From Selaginella moellendorffii (Eukaryota; Streptophyta; Lycopodiopsida; Selaginellales; Selaginellaceae), in assembly GCF_000143415.4 (NCBI RefSeq), contig NW_003314346.1:133939-197938 (forward strand): a stretch of DNA of 64,000 nucleotides, in the 5' to 3' direction. The notes beneath the pieces are model-generated. The model was given only the letters and a program-made list of their open reading frames with translations, made no database searches and was not told where the DNA came from. A program made the position numbers and the translations under genes. Shown piece by piece: positions 32,829 through 44,845 of this stretch. Numbering within the stretch: the first letter of the stretch is position 1; each line of letters begins with the position of its first letter.

Positions 32829-33613
32829 CTTAGCCGTCATAAGAATATATCGGTTGCAAGGAGAATATACCGGTGGCATGGAAAATATACCGCTAGCGTC
32901 AAGTGAAATAAAACTATTCCAGGGAAAAAAAGAAATTCACATAAATGGCGAGAAACATGATAGGCTAGCAAGGCAGTGGGAAGAAAGAAGGGGTGCGACC
33001 ATATTGACCCCTATTTTCTCCCTTCCCTTGTCTCTCTCTCTCTCTCTCTCGCTCGTCCACTCTCTCCTCCAAGCCCCACGCATCACACACACACACACAC
33101 TCCTCTCTAATCACAGGGCGCGCAAGGGGATAGGTCGTGGCGGGCGAGATCTGGCGAGATCCCCTCCCATTTCCGGCGACTGGGGCGGGATGGAGATGAA
33201 TGGCGGGTGAGGAGGGAGAGGGGCTTCATCTTGGCGCTTGCTAGGTAACGACGGCGGCGGAGGAGGGCGAGGGCAGAGGGCGAGGGCGCGGCCGCCATGG
33301 ATGGGAGGTGTGGTAGAATACACATGTGATGCGCGGCGCCAAGAGCTTGTTCGTCTCAGGTCTCTCTCTCTCTCTCTTCGCTCGCTCGCTCGCTCTTTCC
33401 TTGCGATTTGCGGTTAACCCTCTCCTTGTTTGCGTGCTTGCCTCTCGCTATCTTCCATTGCTTGCTGCTCGGTGTAGGGTTTTTGGTGGCATACTTGGAT
33501 CTGGATGTCCATTTTGCTAACATGGCATGGCAAATCTTGTGCGTGGGCAGCTCCTCCTAGTGACTGGATAAGCGGCAGCACCACCACCAACGAGGAGGAG
33601 GCAAGAGCAGCGT
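32829..33613 (+). promoter_or_regulatory. Promoter and leader region of the GSK3 gene with microsatellites
   Basis: A 785-bp non-coding region upstream of the GSK3 ATG. It contains a CT repeat (about 33030-33050), a CA repeat (about 33088-33100), a second CT repeat (about 33361-33376) and a ctcg repeat (about 33380-33394). The pattern GTCTCAG|gtctctc at about 33358 with an acceptor-like site near 33550 suggests an intron in the 5' UTR. Confidence 0.5.
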
Positions 33614-35542
<1,929 letters not shown>

Positions 35543-35996
35543 CCTGTGCCCGGGCCTGGAAGAGAGAGAGAGAGCTGGGTGGGATCATCTTCTTCTTAAC
35601 AGGTGTCCATCAAGCTGCCGCTGGTGGTCTTCCTTTTTATCCTCCTTAATTCTCAATGCTGGTGTTGGTAAGCTAGCTAGTATGACACCAAAGTGGCTGG
35701 TTGCTTTTTTTTTTTCTCCTTTTTTGTACCTTGAGAGTTACCTATCTAATGTGCTTGCTGCTCTTGTATCACTTGTGTGTGTTAGCAGTAATCTCCGAAA
35801 TGAATTGTTCTTCTCTGTGCCGTACTTGGAGTGTACAGCACGGCACGCTACGGAGGTGCACGGCCTACCGTAGTTGGTCAAAGTAGGCGTCGCGCCGTTC
35901 AACGGCCAGCTCGCGCGCGACTCGACTTGAGTTGACTGAGGTTATGAGGGTGATTTGCCAAAGCAAGAAGTTAACGTCCATGTTTTTTTATACATC
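35543..35996. other. Convergent spacer, GSK3 and PPR-DYW 3' UTRs
   Basis: A 454-bp spacer. It contains a T run at about 35707-35718 and no supported gene. Confidence 0.45.
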
Positions 35997-38150
35997 TTAC
36001 CAGTAATCTCCACAGTGGCAGCGGCCGTGTAAAAAGTGGTGGAAGCGCTTGGTGTCCCTGACGACAATCTCTCTTTCGAGGATGCTCGACAGGAGCTTGA
36101 ATGCATTGTGGCAATCACCACACATGCGAAGGTTCTTGATGATCCGAAGCGTGCTACGAGGCTTAGTACTACTGACCACCCCAAAAGCAATTGCCAGCTT
36201 TTCACTGTGGCAGAAGAGCAGCTGCTCCTTGAGCTCCTCCTCGACGTCTTGCAGAACGAGGCTCGTGTTTGGAACGTAACCGGCGTCCTTGAGAAGCAGC
36301 GCCAGGCGGTGGAGCTCCGCATAGATGGCTTCACTCTTGGGATGCGAGCAATCCTTGGCAGTGAAGACATGGACTTTGTTCCTCACCTCGATGGAGCTCC
36401 ACCCGGCTTCCTTGGCTAAGCCCCGACGAGCCATGAGCTCTCTAACACCGGCGGCATCGTCCCATCTCCCTTGCGCCGCGTACATGTTGGACATGAGGAT
36501 GTAGGCCCCGACGTAGGCCGGATTGAGCTCCATAACTCGCTGTGCAGCTCGTCGCCCGCGCTCCCAGTCACCATAATTCCTGCAAGCGCCCACCAGGCTC
36601 ATCCACACTATGTCGTCTGGCGCGCACGGCATCATGCTCGTGATGAAACGCTCCGCATAGCCGAGATAACCGGAGCGAGCCAGCAAGTCGACAATGCAGC
36701 CGCAGTGCTGAGTGGAGACTGGCACGGCGAAGTCGGTGCCATGACGCATGGCCGCGTAGAGGGAGCAGCCGGTTTTCAGCAGCGCTGGGTGGCGGGCGCA
36801 GGTGGCGAGGAGGCTAGTCAAGGTGATGGCGTCGGGCGAAATGCCTGCGAGGAGCATGTGTGAGAAGAGCCACAGCGCGGCAGGATGGCCCTGCTGGGCA
36901 AATGCGGCGAGCATGGAGTTCCACGACACGAGGTTAGCGGGGGCGGAGCTGGACGTGAAAAAGATGCCGGCAGCATGGTCAAGAGCCCCACATCTCCCAT
37001 ACATGCTCACCAGGGCGTTTTGCACGACGGGGTCTTCGGCAACGCCGGCCTCGCGAACGTGTGAGTGGCAGAAGCGTGCCTGGCCGAGCGCCGCCACCGC
37101 AGCGCATGCCGAGGCGACGGTGGCGAGAGTAACGGCGTTGGGCTTGGCACCCGACAGCAGCATCCGGCGGTACAGCAGCAGCGCTTCGAGAGAATGTCCG
37201 CTCTGGGAGGTGACAGAGATGATGGAGGTCCAGGTTACCACGTTTGGTTGCTCCATGCGCTCAAACACCGCTCGCGCTTCTTGCAGGCTGCCGCATTTGG
37301 CGTACATGTTGACGACAGCGGTCTCCATGACGAGGTCTCTGCCTCCATCGAACTCCAGAATGTGCGAGTGGAGCATGCGGCCTTGGGCGAGGCTTAACTC
37401 GGGGGAATTGAGCAACGCCACAAAGGTTACCTTGTCCGGCGCCATCCCCTCGAGCTGCATTCTCCGGTACAGGCTTAACGCCTCCTGCGAATGCCCGTTG
37501 TCGGCAAATGCGGTGATGATACCAGTCCAAGACACCACGTCCCTTTGCTGCAGCTCGATTCCTTCAAACGCATCTACTGCTTCTCCCACACATCCGTGTG
37601 CTGCGTACATCTTCACCAACGCTGTGGCAATCACGACGTGAGAGGCCAGGCCACAGTCTCGGATTCGAGCGTGGACTCTCCTTCCTATGGGCAGCAGAAA
37701 GGCTCGCTTGCCTTCAGCGCAGGCGTTGACAACCGTGGTGAATGTGAAACCGTCGGGCATAACGCCGTCGAGCTGCATCTCGTGAAGCATCGCAACTGCT
37801 TTCGTGTGTTGCCCAGACTGGGCAAATGCTGCAATCATGTTGGTCCACGCAATGACGTCCCTGCATGGCATTTCATCCATTGTCCGGCGCGCATCCTCCA
37901 AGCAACCGCAACGAAGGTACATGTCCACTACGTGATTCCCAAGGAAAGAATCCAATCCCACCCCCGCCGCCTTGATCTCCTCCAATATCCCCTTCCCTTT
38001 CCACAGGATAACGTCCGCTGGATCATCCGTGCTCTTGTAGCAGTCGCGGAGCATTCGAGCGTAGTAACGGTTCTCATTCCTTGCCTGCTGTTTCGCATTT
38101 TTTGGGGCGTGAGGAGCCAACTCAATACAAAAGTCTGGACAAGTAGACAT
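35997..38150 (-). CDS. PPR-DYW protein, candidate organellar C-to-U RNA editing factor (717 aa)
   Basis: Single-exon PLS-class PPR protein with complete E, E+ and DYW domains. PLS triplets run from about residue 60 (FLGNHVVDMYLRCGCLEDAR) to about 520. E/E+ text includes SNMYAAQGRWDDAAGVRELM and GWSSIEVRNKVHVFTAKDCS. The DYW deaminase has the zinc and catalytic signature HSEKLAIAFG (HxE), then CGDCHNAFK (CxxCH), and ends CHCGDYW. It is therefore the only PPR in the window with its own likely cytidine deaminase. The first ATG (38150) lies inside the last codons of PTAC14, so the two coding regions overlap by 29 bp in different frames. A later Met (MLRDCYKSTDD, about 38052) would avoid the overlap but would shorten the N-terminus. 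Confidence 0.94.
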   Translation of the reverse strand: MSTCPDFCIELAPHAPKNAKQQARNENRYYARMLRDCYKSTDDPADVILWKGKGILEEIKAAGVGLDSFLGNHVVDMYLRCGCLEDARRTMDEMPCRDVIAWTNMIAAFAQSGQHTKAVAMLHEMQLDGVMPDGFTFTTVVNACAEGKRAFLLPIGRRVHARIRDCGLASHVVIATALVKMYAAHGCVGEAVDAFEGIELQQRDVVSWTGIITAFADNGHSQEALSLYRRMQLEGMAPDKVTFVALLNSPELSLAQGRMLHSHILEFDGGRDLVMETAVVNMYAKCGSLQEARAVFERMEQPNVVTWTSIISVTSQSGHSLEALLLYRRMLLSGAKPNAVTLATVASACAAVAALGQARFCHSHVREAGVAEDPVVQNALVSMYGRCGALDHAAGIFFTSSSAPANLVSWNSMLAAFAQQGHPAALWLFSHMLLAGISPDAITLTSLLATCARHPALLKTGCSLYAAMRHGTDFAVPVSTQHCGCIVDLLARSGYLGYAERFITSMMPCAPDDIVWMSLVGACRNYGDWERGRRAAQRVMELNPAYVGAYILMSNMYAAQGRWDDAAGVRELMARRGLAKEAGWSSIEVRNKVHVFTAKDCSHPKSEAIYAELHRLALLLKDAGYVPNTSLVLQDVEEELKEQLLFCHSEKLAIAFGVVSSTKPRSTLRIIKNLRMCGDCHNAFKLLSSILEREIVVRDTKRFHHFLHGRCHCGDYW

Positions 38151-40071
38151 CCAAGATCCTCACCACCTTTCTCAAGAACAGCTTCTCATCAGACCTGTAC
38201 TTCAACGCCGACTTCCATCTCACGGACTTGTCCTCTCCAGCTGCCGCTGTTGGAAAGCCCATAAGTGAGCTACGCGAAGACCGAAAACCAAGAAAGAAGA
38301 GACTCCTTACCCATGAGCTTCACATCTTGTTCGTAGCTACTTGGATATGCTGACAGTAGCTGCCGGCATTCCTTCTGTAGCTCCCTCACGGCTCGCTTTT
38401 CCATGCTAGGCAGAAACGGGAGATCCGCATCCGACCACATCGGGAGAATCCGAGCTGCTGCAAGAACAGCTCCATCTGCCATGGGATCGTCTGTGCCTGT
38501 GACGAGCAACAAAGATGCTTTTCACGGGTTTGAAAAGAGCACCGCATACCTCTCAGGTAGTAATTTGGCCCCAGCCCACTGATCCCAAACGCAGATAGGA
38601 ATGAGTCCCTGTGGATGGAAACCGAGCCACTGAACTTGACAACATTCCAAGGATTCTGCAAAAGAAAGAACCACTTTGGTCATCGTTGTTTGTGTAGGGC
38701 GTTGTCTATACCACTGGTGAAGAGAAGCCAAACCGGTGCATGTAGTCTCGCGTCGGGTTCTTTGGCAAGTAGTCAAGCGTCATCTGCTCATACACAGAAC
38801 TTTTAGCTGCGTGTGAGAAAAAAGAAACACACTAACCTCGTCTCCCTCTCTAATCGTCTGCCCGGCCTTGACCACCACTTCGAGCACCCGATCGCAGGCT
38901 CGCCATCGCAAGGAACAAGTTGGTTGAAACGAGTGATTTAGCATATCTACGCACACCGAGAGAAGAAAAACAAACGAGAATTACGATGACCATCAAAGTA
39001 TGTGGTGTTACCAGCGTAGGGGGAGATTATGTTGGCAACTTGGACTTTAGAACCGATCTTCATGGTTAGTGTGTGCGAGCGTGACCTTGCCATGCCAACG
39101 GCCCATTTGAACCTGTCGCTGTCTCGGGCCAAGCGTTTTAGCTTCAAAGGCGCCCCCGGATGCTGCCACGAGGAAGTAAAACTCAGCTATGATCTCTGGA
39201 AATGTTACAAGTCTACTCACAAAACACTCCTCCCATTTCTTCTGAATCTTCTCCTGCTCGTCCTTGATGCACTGAGAAAGCACGGAATCTTGTAGCGCGT
39301 CAAGTTCTTCCTGAGGGACAAAAGAGAAACCATGGTTTCCTTGAGAAGATCTGACAACCAGCTTACCTCGGTTGCAAGAAGCAAGTCCGTGCTCTCTGCC
39401 TGATTTGGAAGATAGTCTCCGTAAAGCCTCCAGAAGTTGCCGTCTTGCTCGAGCGCCAGCAGCAGGAGGCACCCCAGCCTGATATCGTAGTCTGTCTGGA
39501 ATGAAAAAACTCTCAGTCCACAGAGACCGTGTAACTCCCTGGCACTCACCTCGGGATCAGTCGAGTTGATAACATCAAACACTGGGTGACCGATTGGTAC
39601 AATATCCGGGAAGAACATCCAAGGGAGATTGCTGCTCACGGTGACAAGTATCTCCATGGGTACTTCGAGTATAACCTGTGGAGGAAGAGAGAAGGATGGA
39701 TAAGTTCTTTGGTCAGAGTTTCATGTCCCAGAAAGCAATCCAGACTTACCCACCCTTGGCCTCTCAATGTCGGTCATGTCTTTGGCAGCATACACTCCAA
39801 CTCCATCCGGCCCTTCCTTGAAGTGGACACCGTATGCTCGGACGTGGCGGAGGTGCCCGATTGTGTAGTACTCGGGCTGCATCAGCTCCACTCCCTGCCT
39901 CGCCTCCTCCACTTGAGGCTGGGGCGGCGCAGCCACCATTGCTGCTGCTGCCGCTACTCTCCTCCTCCCACATTTTAAGCCTCTCCCACATATGGATTTG
40001 GAGCTGGCAAACCTGTCCAGCGATGGCACCAATGGCGCTGCTGCTGCTGCTGCTACCAGATGATATCCCAT
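38122..40071 (-). CDS. PTAC14: PTAC14-like plastid SET-domain protein (intact copy)
   Basis: Component associated with the plastid-encoded RNA polymerase, with a SET domain; in Arabidopsis it is needed for chloroplast gene expression. Start MGYHLVAAAAAAPLVPSLDR at 40071 gives a good chloroplast transit peptide. Exon 1 is 40071-39754. Family text: QPEYYTIGHLRHVRAYGVHF, PWMFFPDIVPIGHPVFDVIN, DYDIRLGCLLLLALEQDGNF, RLARDSDRFKWAVG, DMLNHSFQPTCSLRW (SET core NHS), EMTLDYLPKNPTRDYMHRFG, NPWNVVKFSGSVSIHRDSFL and ECRQLLSAYPSSYEQD. The end VRILDVYLSRLLY stops at 38122. Its 5' part (39119 upward) is repeated in the neighbouring tandem duplication; only this copy is joined to the 3' exons. Confidence 0.92.
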
Positions 40072-40146
40072 CCAAGAGCAAAGAGAACGCGCGCTTCTCA
40101 AGACTCCATATTTTTCTATCGCTTGCCCTAGTTAGGGCTGTGAGCG
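40072..40146. promoter_or_regulatory. 75-bp divergent promoter region, copy A
   Basis: The spacer between the start codons of intact PTAC14 (minus) and the truncated HslV copy (plus). It must contain the core promoters of both. It is the same as the spacer at 41915-41989. Confidence 0.55.
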
Positions 40147-40960
40147 ATGACAATGGCGCGAGCGCGTGCGCGGCTGCCATCTCTCCACTTGCGTAAGTCG
40201 CGCTTACATCCATCGCTCTAAATTACACTCTTCTTCTCCAGCAGGAGGAGCTGGCGAAGCATTCTCTTTTGTTGCCAGGTACTTCTTTGCTTCTCTCTCC
40301 TTTCTTCTAAGCTTGTCACTCCAGGCGAATGCAACACTCGGACAAGGGCATGATCGGGACCACGGTTCTTTGCATCCGCAAGAATGACTCGGTGGTGATA
40401 ATCGGGGACGGGCAAGTCACCATGGGCGCCGAGATACTCAAGCCCAACGTACGTAAGGTCCGAAGGATTGGGGAGAATGTGATCGGAGGCTTTGCAGGTA
40501 GCGCTTTGCTTGATTGAGCTTACATAGCCATGACAATGGTCGAGCAGGCGCCACCGCTGATGCTTTCACTCTGTTTGAAAGGCTGGAGACGAAGCTGGAA
40601 GAACACCCTGGTCTGGTCTCACGAAAAAAAGCCCCGTTTGTCCCCTGAAAGCTTGTTTTGATCTCAGGCCAGGTACCGCACTTTGTTCGTGGATCGAGAG
40701 CTTGAAAAAATTTATCTTGTGAGCAATGGCAGCTAACGCGGGCTGCGGTGGAGCTTGCAAAAGCATGGAGAACTGACAAGTTCCTTCGAAGGCTCGATGT
40801 AAGTGAAAACTCAATCATGTTCTCGTTTGCAAGTCCTTGTGCTAAATTGTTTCATCCAGGCATTGATGGTGGTAGCGGATGCCGAGATATCCTTGACGAT
40901 CACAGGCACTGGAGATGTTCTAGAGCCGTATGATGGAATTGTGGGTACGAGAGCCTCTCT
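40147..40960 (+). pseudogene. Truncated HslV copy (5' exons only)
   Basis: Duplicate of the first seven HslV exons, including the mitochondrial presequence, the catalytic Thr region ([11 protein letters not shown]), the 5-nt micro-exon at 40668-40672 and the exon ending [12 protein letters not shown]. The copy breaks inside the following intron, so the last two exons (GSGGSYA region and C-terminus) are absent and no acceptor remains. A transcript would run on antisense through the truncated PTAC14 copy. An active protease subunit is not expected. Confidence 0.88.
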
Positions 40961-41914
40961 CTGTCTCGGGCCAAGCGTTTTAGCTTCAAAGGCGCCCCCG
41001 TGATGCTGCCACGAGGAAGTAAAACTCAGCTATGATCTCTGGAAATGTTACAAGTCTACTCACAAAACACTCCTCCCATTTCTTCTGAATCTTCTCCTGC
41101 TCGTCCTTGATGCACTGAGAAAGCACGGAATCTTGTAGCGCGTCAAGTTCTTCCTGAGGGACAAAAGAGAAACCATGGTTTCCTTGAGAAGATCTGACAA
41201 CCAGCTTACCTCGGTTGCAAGAAGCAAGTCCGTGCTCTCTGCCTGATTTGGAAGATAGTCTCCGTAAAGCCTCCAGAAGTTGCCGTCTTGCTCGAGCGCC
41301 AGCAGCAGGAGGCACCCCAGCCTGATATCGTAGTCTGTCTGGAATGAAAAAACTCTCAGTCCACAGAGACCGTGTAACTCCCTGGCACTCACCTCGGGAT
41401 CAGTCGAGTTGATAACATCAAACACTGGGTGACCGATTGGTACAATATCCGGGAAGAACATCCAAGGGAGATTGCTGCTCACGGTGACAAGTATCTCCAT
41501 GGGTACTTCGAGTATAACCTGTGGAGGAAGAGAGAAGGATGGATAAGTTCTTTGGTCAGAGTTTCATGTCCCAGAAAGCAATCCAGACTTACCCACCCTT
41601 GGCCTCTCAATGTCGGTCATGTCTTTGGCAGCATACACTCCAACTCCATCCGGCCCTTCCTTGAAGTGGACACCGTATGCTCGGACGTGGCGGAGGTGCC
41701 CGATTGTGTAGTACTCGGGCTGCATCAGCTCCACTCCCTGCCTCGCCTCCTCCACTTGAGGCTGGGGCGGCGCAGCCACCATTGCTGCTGCTGCCGCTAC
41801 TCTCCTCCTCCCACATTTTAAGCCTCTCCCACATATGGATTTGGAGCTGGCAAACCTGTCCAGCGATGGCACCAATGGCGCTGCTGCTGCTGCTGCTACC
41901 AGATGATATCCCAT
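40961..41914 (-). pseudogene. Truncated PTAC14 copy (5' exons only)
   Basis: Duplicate of the PTAC14 5' half, starting with the same transit peptide at ATG 41914. It breaks in the exon encoding LKRLARD, after which the strand continues antisense through the truncated HslV copy. It also has one inserted base about 40 bp before the break, which shifts the frame. The SET core and the C-terminal part are missing, so a functional PTAC14 is not possible. Confidence 0.88.
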
Positions 41915-41989
41915 CCAAGAGCAAAGAGAACGCGCGCTTCTCAAGACTCCATATTTTTCTATCGCTTGCCCTAGTTAGGGCTGTGAGCG
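41915..41989. promoter_or_regulatory. 75-bp divergent promoter region, copy B
   Basis: The spacer between the ATG of the truncated PTAC14 copy (minus) and the ATG of intact HslV (plus). It is the only apparent space for an HslV promoter unless upstream coding DNA also serves. Confidence 0.55.
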
Positions 41990-43136
41990 ATGACAATGGC
42001 GCGAGCGCGTGCGCGGCTGCCATCTCTCCACTTGCGTAAGTCGCGCTTACATCCATCGCTCTAAATTACACTCTTCTTCTCCAGCAGGAGGAGCTGGCGA
42101 AGCATTCTCTTTTGTTGCCAGGTACTTCTTTGCTTCTCTCTCCTTTCTTCTAAGCTTGTCACTCCAGGCGAATGCAACACTCGGACAAGGGCATGATCGG
42201 GACCACGGTTCTTTGCATCCGCAAGAATGACTCGGTGGTGATAATCGGGGACGGGCAAGTCACCATGGGCGCCGAGATACTCAAGCCCAACGTACGTAAG
42301 GTCCGAAGGATTGGGGAGAATGTGATCGGAGGCTTTGCAGGTAGCGCTTTGCTTGATTGAGCTTACATAGCCATGACAATGGTCGAGCAGGCGCCACCGC
42401 TGATGCTTTCACTCTGTTTGAAAGGCTGGAGACGAAGCTGGAAGAACACCCTGGTCTGTCTCACGAAAAAAAGCCCCGTTTGTCCCCTGAAAGCTTGTTT
42501 TGATCTCAGGCCAGGTACCGCACTTTGTTCGTGGATCGAGAGCTTGAAAAAATTTATCTTGTGAGCAATGGCAGCTAACGCGGGCTGCGGTGGAGCTTGC
42601 AAAAGCATGGAGAACTGACAAGTTCCTTCGAAGGCTCGATGTAAGTGAAAACTCAATCATGTTCTCGTTTGCAAGTCCTTGTGCTAAATTGTTTCATCCA
42701 GGCATTGATGGTGGTAGCGGATGCCGAGATATCCTTGACGATCACAGGCACTGGAGATGTTCTAGAGCCGTATGATGGAATTGTGGGTACGAGAGCCTCT
42801 CTTTGTTTTCCTCTCTCAGTTTTGATGCTTCAAACCAGGCATTGGCTCTGGAGGCTCGTATGCCTCCGCTGCTGCTCGGGCTCTCATGGATCTCCCTGAC
42901 ATGGACGCCGAGAAGATCGGTAAGGCAACCATAGTAGCGCCCGCATCGACCGTCTGACAAAGGATTTTGCTTTGTCCGCAGCTAGAAAGGCCATGAAAAT
43001 CGCCGCCGACTGTTGCATCTACACGAACCACAACTTCACGCTCGAGACGATCAAGGTGACGCCCAGGAGCCCCGACGTTGACAATCAAGCCGCTACTATA
43101 TCGGTGCCGGGAGCCACCACTACCAAGGGATCCTGA
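41990..43136 (+). CDS. HslV: HslV (ClpQ) proteasome-like threonine peptidase, mitochondrial type
   Basis: Proteolytic subunit of the bacterial-type HslUV protease, expected in mitochondria. Nine exons: 41990-42035, 42085-42121, 42168-42340, 42391-42453, 42510-42514, 42575-42640, 42702-42786, 42839-42919, 42982-43136. They sum to 236 aa. The fifth exon is only 5 nt and supplies the GQ of [15 protein letters not shown]; without it the frame is lost. The N-terminus ([15 protein letters not shown], then [12 protein letters not shown]) is an Arg-rich presequence ending just before the catalytic Thr of [20 protein letters not shown]. Other blocks are [54 protein letters not shown] and [16 protein letters not shown]. 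The wording HPGQLTRA and TGTGDVLEP is like alphaproteobacterial HslV. The ATPase partner HslU is not in this window. Confidence 0.94.
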
Positions 43137-43194
43137 TTGATTGACTGACCATGTAACATCACGAGTTGAGTATCAGCAAACTTAGTCGCGGTGA

Positions 43195-44766
43195 ATGTGG
43201 AATAAGAAGGTTCATTGCACGACACTGATCTGCGCATATGGCCGGCAAGGGCACTCGGACACTGCAAAGCTGATTTTCGATCGAATGTTAGACAAGGATG
43301 CGATATCCTGGAACGCACTCTTGTCCGCCTACGCCCAGCAGGCGGATGCCGCAGCTATCGCGCTCGCCAAGATGCCGCAGCACAACACCGTGTCGTGGAC
43401 AAGTGTTTTGGGTGCATATGCCCGCAAAGGGCAACATAGAGAGGCACGCGATATTTTTGATGGCATGCTGCAGCGAGACTTTGCATCGTGGAATGCAATG
43501 CTGTATGGGCTTGCAGAGAGCAAGATGGTGTCGCAAGCGGCGGATGTGTTTGCCAAGATCCCGCAGCGAAGCCCCGCTGCCTGGAATGCTGCAATACTAG
43601 CATATGCCACCACCGGTCATATCGAGCTCGCTCGGTTTACCATGGATTCCATGCCTGATCCCGACAGTGCGTGCATGAGCACAGTGTTCGTGGCATACGC
43701 GCAGCATGCACCCTCTGCAGAAGCAAAGATCCTCTTTGATAAGTTGCGGGAGCGGAATCTCGTGCTGTGGGGCCTCATGTTTCAAGCGCTTGCCCGTGCT
43801 GGTGATCTGGACGCGGCTGAGCAGCTCTTCCTGGCCATGCCCGCCACGGATGTTGTCTCGTGGACGGCTCTTGTCCAAATCTACGCGGAAGCCGGGGAGG
43901 TGACCAAAGCGAACACTGTTTTCTTTACCACCATGCCATGCCGCAACGTGGTATCATGGAACCTGTTGATTGCTACCAATGCCCAGGGTGGGTATCTGCA
44001 ACTCGCTTACGCACTCTTGTTCCGGATGCCACAGGAAAGCATTTCGGCGTGGAATTCCATCCTGGCTTCGGATCATCTTAGCCCACAAGCGGCAAGCCAG
44101 GTGTTTGTAGCGATGCCAAAGCGGGATGTCACGTCATGGACAAGCATGCTTGCAGTATATAGACGATCACGGGACAAGACAATGGTGAAGCAGCTGTTTG
44201 ACGAGATGCCAGAGCGCAACATTGTTTCTTGGAACGTTGCTCTGTCAGGGCTTGCCACGGACGCTGGCATGGCCAAGCACGTCTTCGACAGAATGCCGGC
44301 ATGGGACTGTGTTTCTCAAAACTCGCTGCTCGCAGTTTATGCCCAAAACGGGCATCTGGAATCAGTGAGCTCCTGGTTCGAGTGCATCACGGAGAAGGAC
44401 TCAGCCTCATGGGACATAGCCATTTCAGTGTTTGCCAGGAACGGAGAGAGCAACCGGGCGTTTGGGCTCTTGCATCAAGCGATCTTGGAAGGAAACCCCT
44501 GCACACAGATGGACATTGCATTCCTGGGGCTTCTCAACGCATGCAATCACCTCGGCCTTGTGCATCGGGGGCTCTCGTTGTTCCTGTCGATGCAAAGTGA
44601 CCATAGCATTGACCCGTCCCACTATCACTACTGCTGCATGCTCGACACCTTGGGGCGTGCCGGGCAACGGTCTAACGCGGAACAATTGCTACAAACAATG
44701 CCATTCGAGCCGAGCGAAGTGGCATGGAAGGCAGTGCTTAGCTCCGAAACCCGAGTTTTGGAATAA
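43195..44766 (+). CDS. PPR protein of tandem short repeats (523 aa), no DYW
   Basis: Single-exon PPR protein starting at ATG 43195, 58 bp after the HslV stop. It consists mostly of consecutive 31-residue S-type repeats (KDAISWNALLSAYA, HNTVSWTSVLGAYARKG, RDFASWNAMLYGLAE and so on); several are shortened or degenerate (AWNSILASDHLSPQAA). The C-terminal part HYHYCCMLDTLGRAGQRSNA and MPFEPSEVAWKAVLSSE is an E-domain start, then the protein stops. The build is like the PPR at 2693-4447. There is no obvious targeting peptide; a longer N-terminus is not seen. It is probably an organellar RNA-binding protein lacking catalysis. Confidence 0.88.
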   Translation: MWNKKVHCTTLICAYGRQGHSDTAKLIFDRMLDKDAISWNALLSAYAQQADAAAIALAKMPQHNTVSWTSVLGAYARKGQHREARDIFDGMLQRDFASWNAMLYGLAESKMVSQAADVFAKIPQRSPAAWNAAILAYATTGHIELARFTMDSMPDPDSACMSTVFVAYAQHAPSAEAKILFDKLRERNLVLWGLMFQALARAGDLDAAEQLFLAMPATDVVSWTALVQIYAEAGEVTKANTVFFTTMPCRNVVSWNLLIATNAQGGYLQLAYALLFRMPQESISAWNSILASDHLSPQAASQVFVAMPKRDVTSWTSMLAVYRRSRDKTMVKQLFDEMPERNIVSWNVALSGLATDAGMAKHVFDRMPAWDCVSQNSLLAVYAQNGHLESVSSWFECITEKDSASWDIAISVFARNGESNRAFGLLHQAILEGNPCTQMDIAFLGLLNACNHLGLVHRGLSLFLSMQSDHSIDPSHYHYCCMLDTLGRAGQRSNAEQLLQTMPFEPSEVAWKAVLSSETRVLE

Positions 44767-44845
44767 GTAATGACGATAATTACTCTAGGGTTTTGGGAGG
44801 GTTCGGAAACCCGAGCAGCATGGGAAGGGAGGGGGGTGGGCGGCG

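Larger units (their letters stand above)
39119..42804. repeat. 1.84-kb tandem direct duplication (copy A 39119-40960, copy B 40961-42804)
   Basis: Two head-to-tail copies of about 1,842 bp are almost identical. I found only two differences, both single-base indels: one near 39158/41000 (ccccccgga versus cccccgtga) and one near 40614/42457 (ggtctggtc versus ggtctgtc). The junction at 40961 joins an HslV intron (gagcctctct) to a PTAC14 exon (ctgtctcggg) at a short ctct/ctgtct similarity. Each copy carries the 5' half of PTAC14 on the minus strand, the 75-bp divergent spacer and the 5' half of HslV on the plus strand. As a result the outer copies remain whole and the two inner half-genes are truncated. 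An assembly artefact cannot be excluded. Confidence 0.93.

Noticed and set aside
40147-40960. The upstream HslV copy as the functional gene
   Set aside because: It lacks the last two exons; only the copy starting at 41990 runs into the 3' exons.
42434-42574. Direct joining of 42453 to 42575 in HslV without the micro-exon
   Set aside because: It would leave the coding length at 706 nt and shift the frame before LTRAAVELA.
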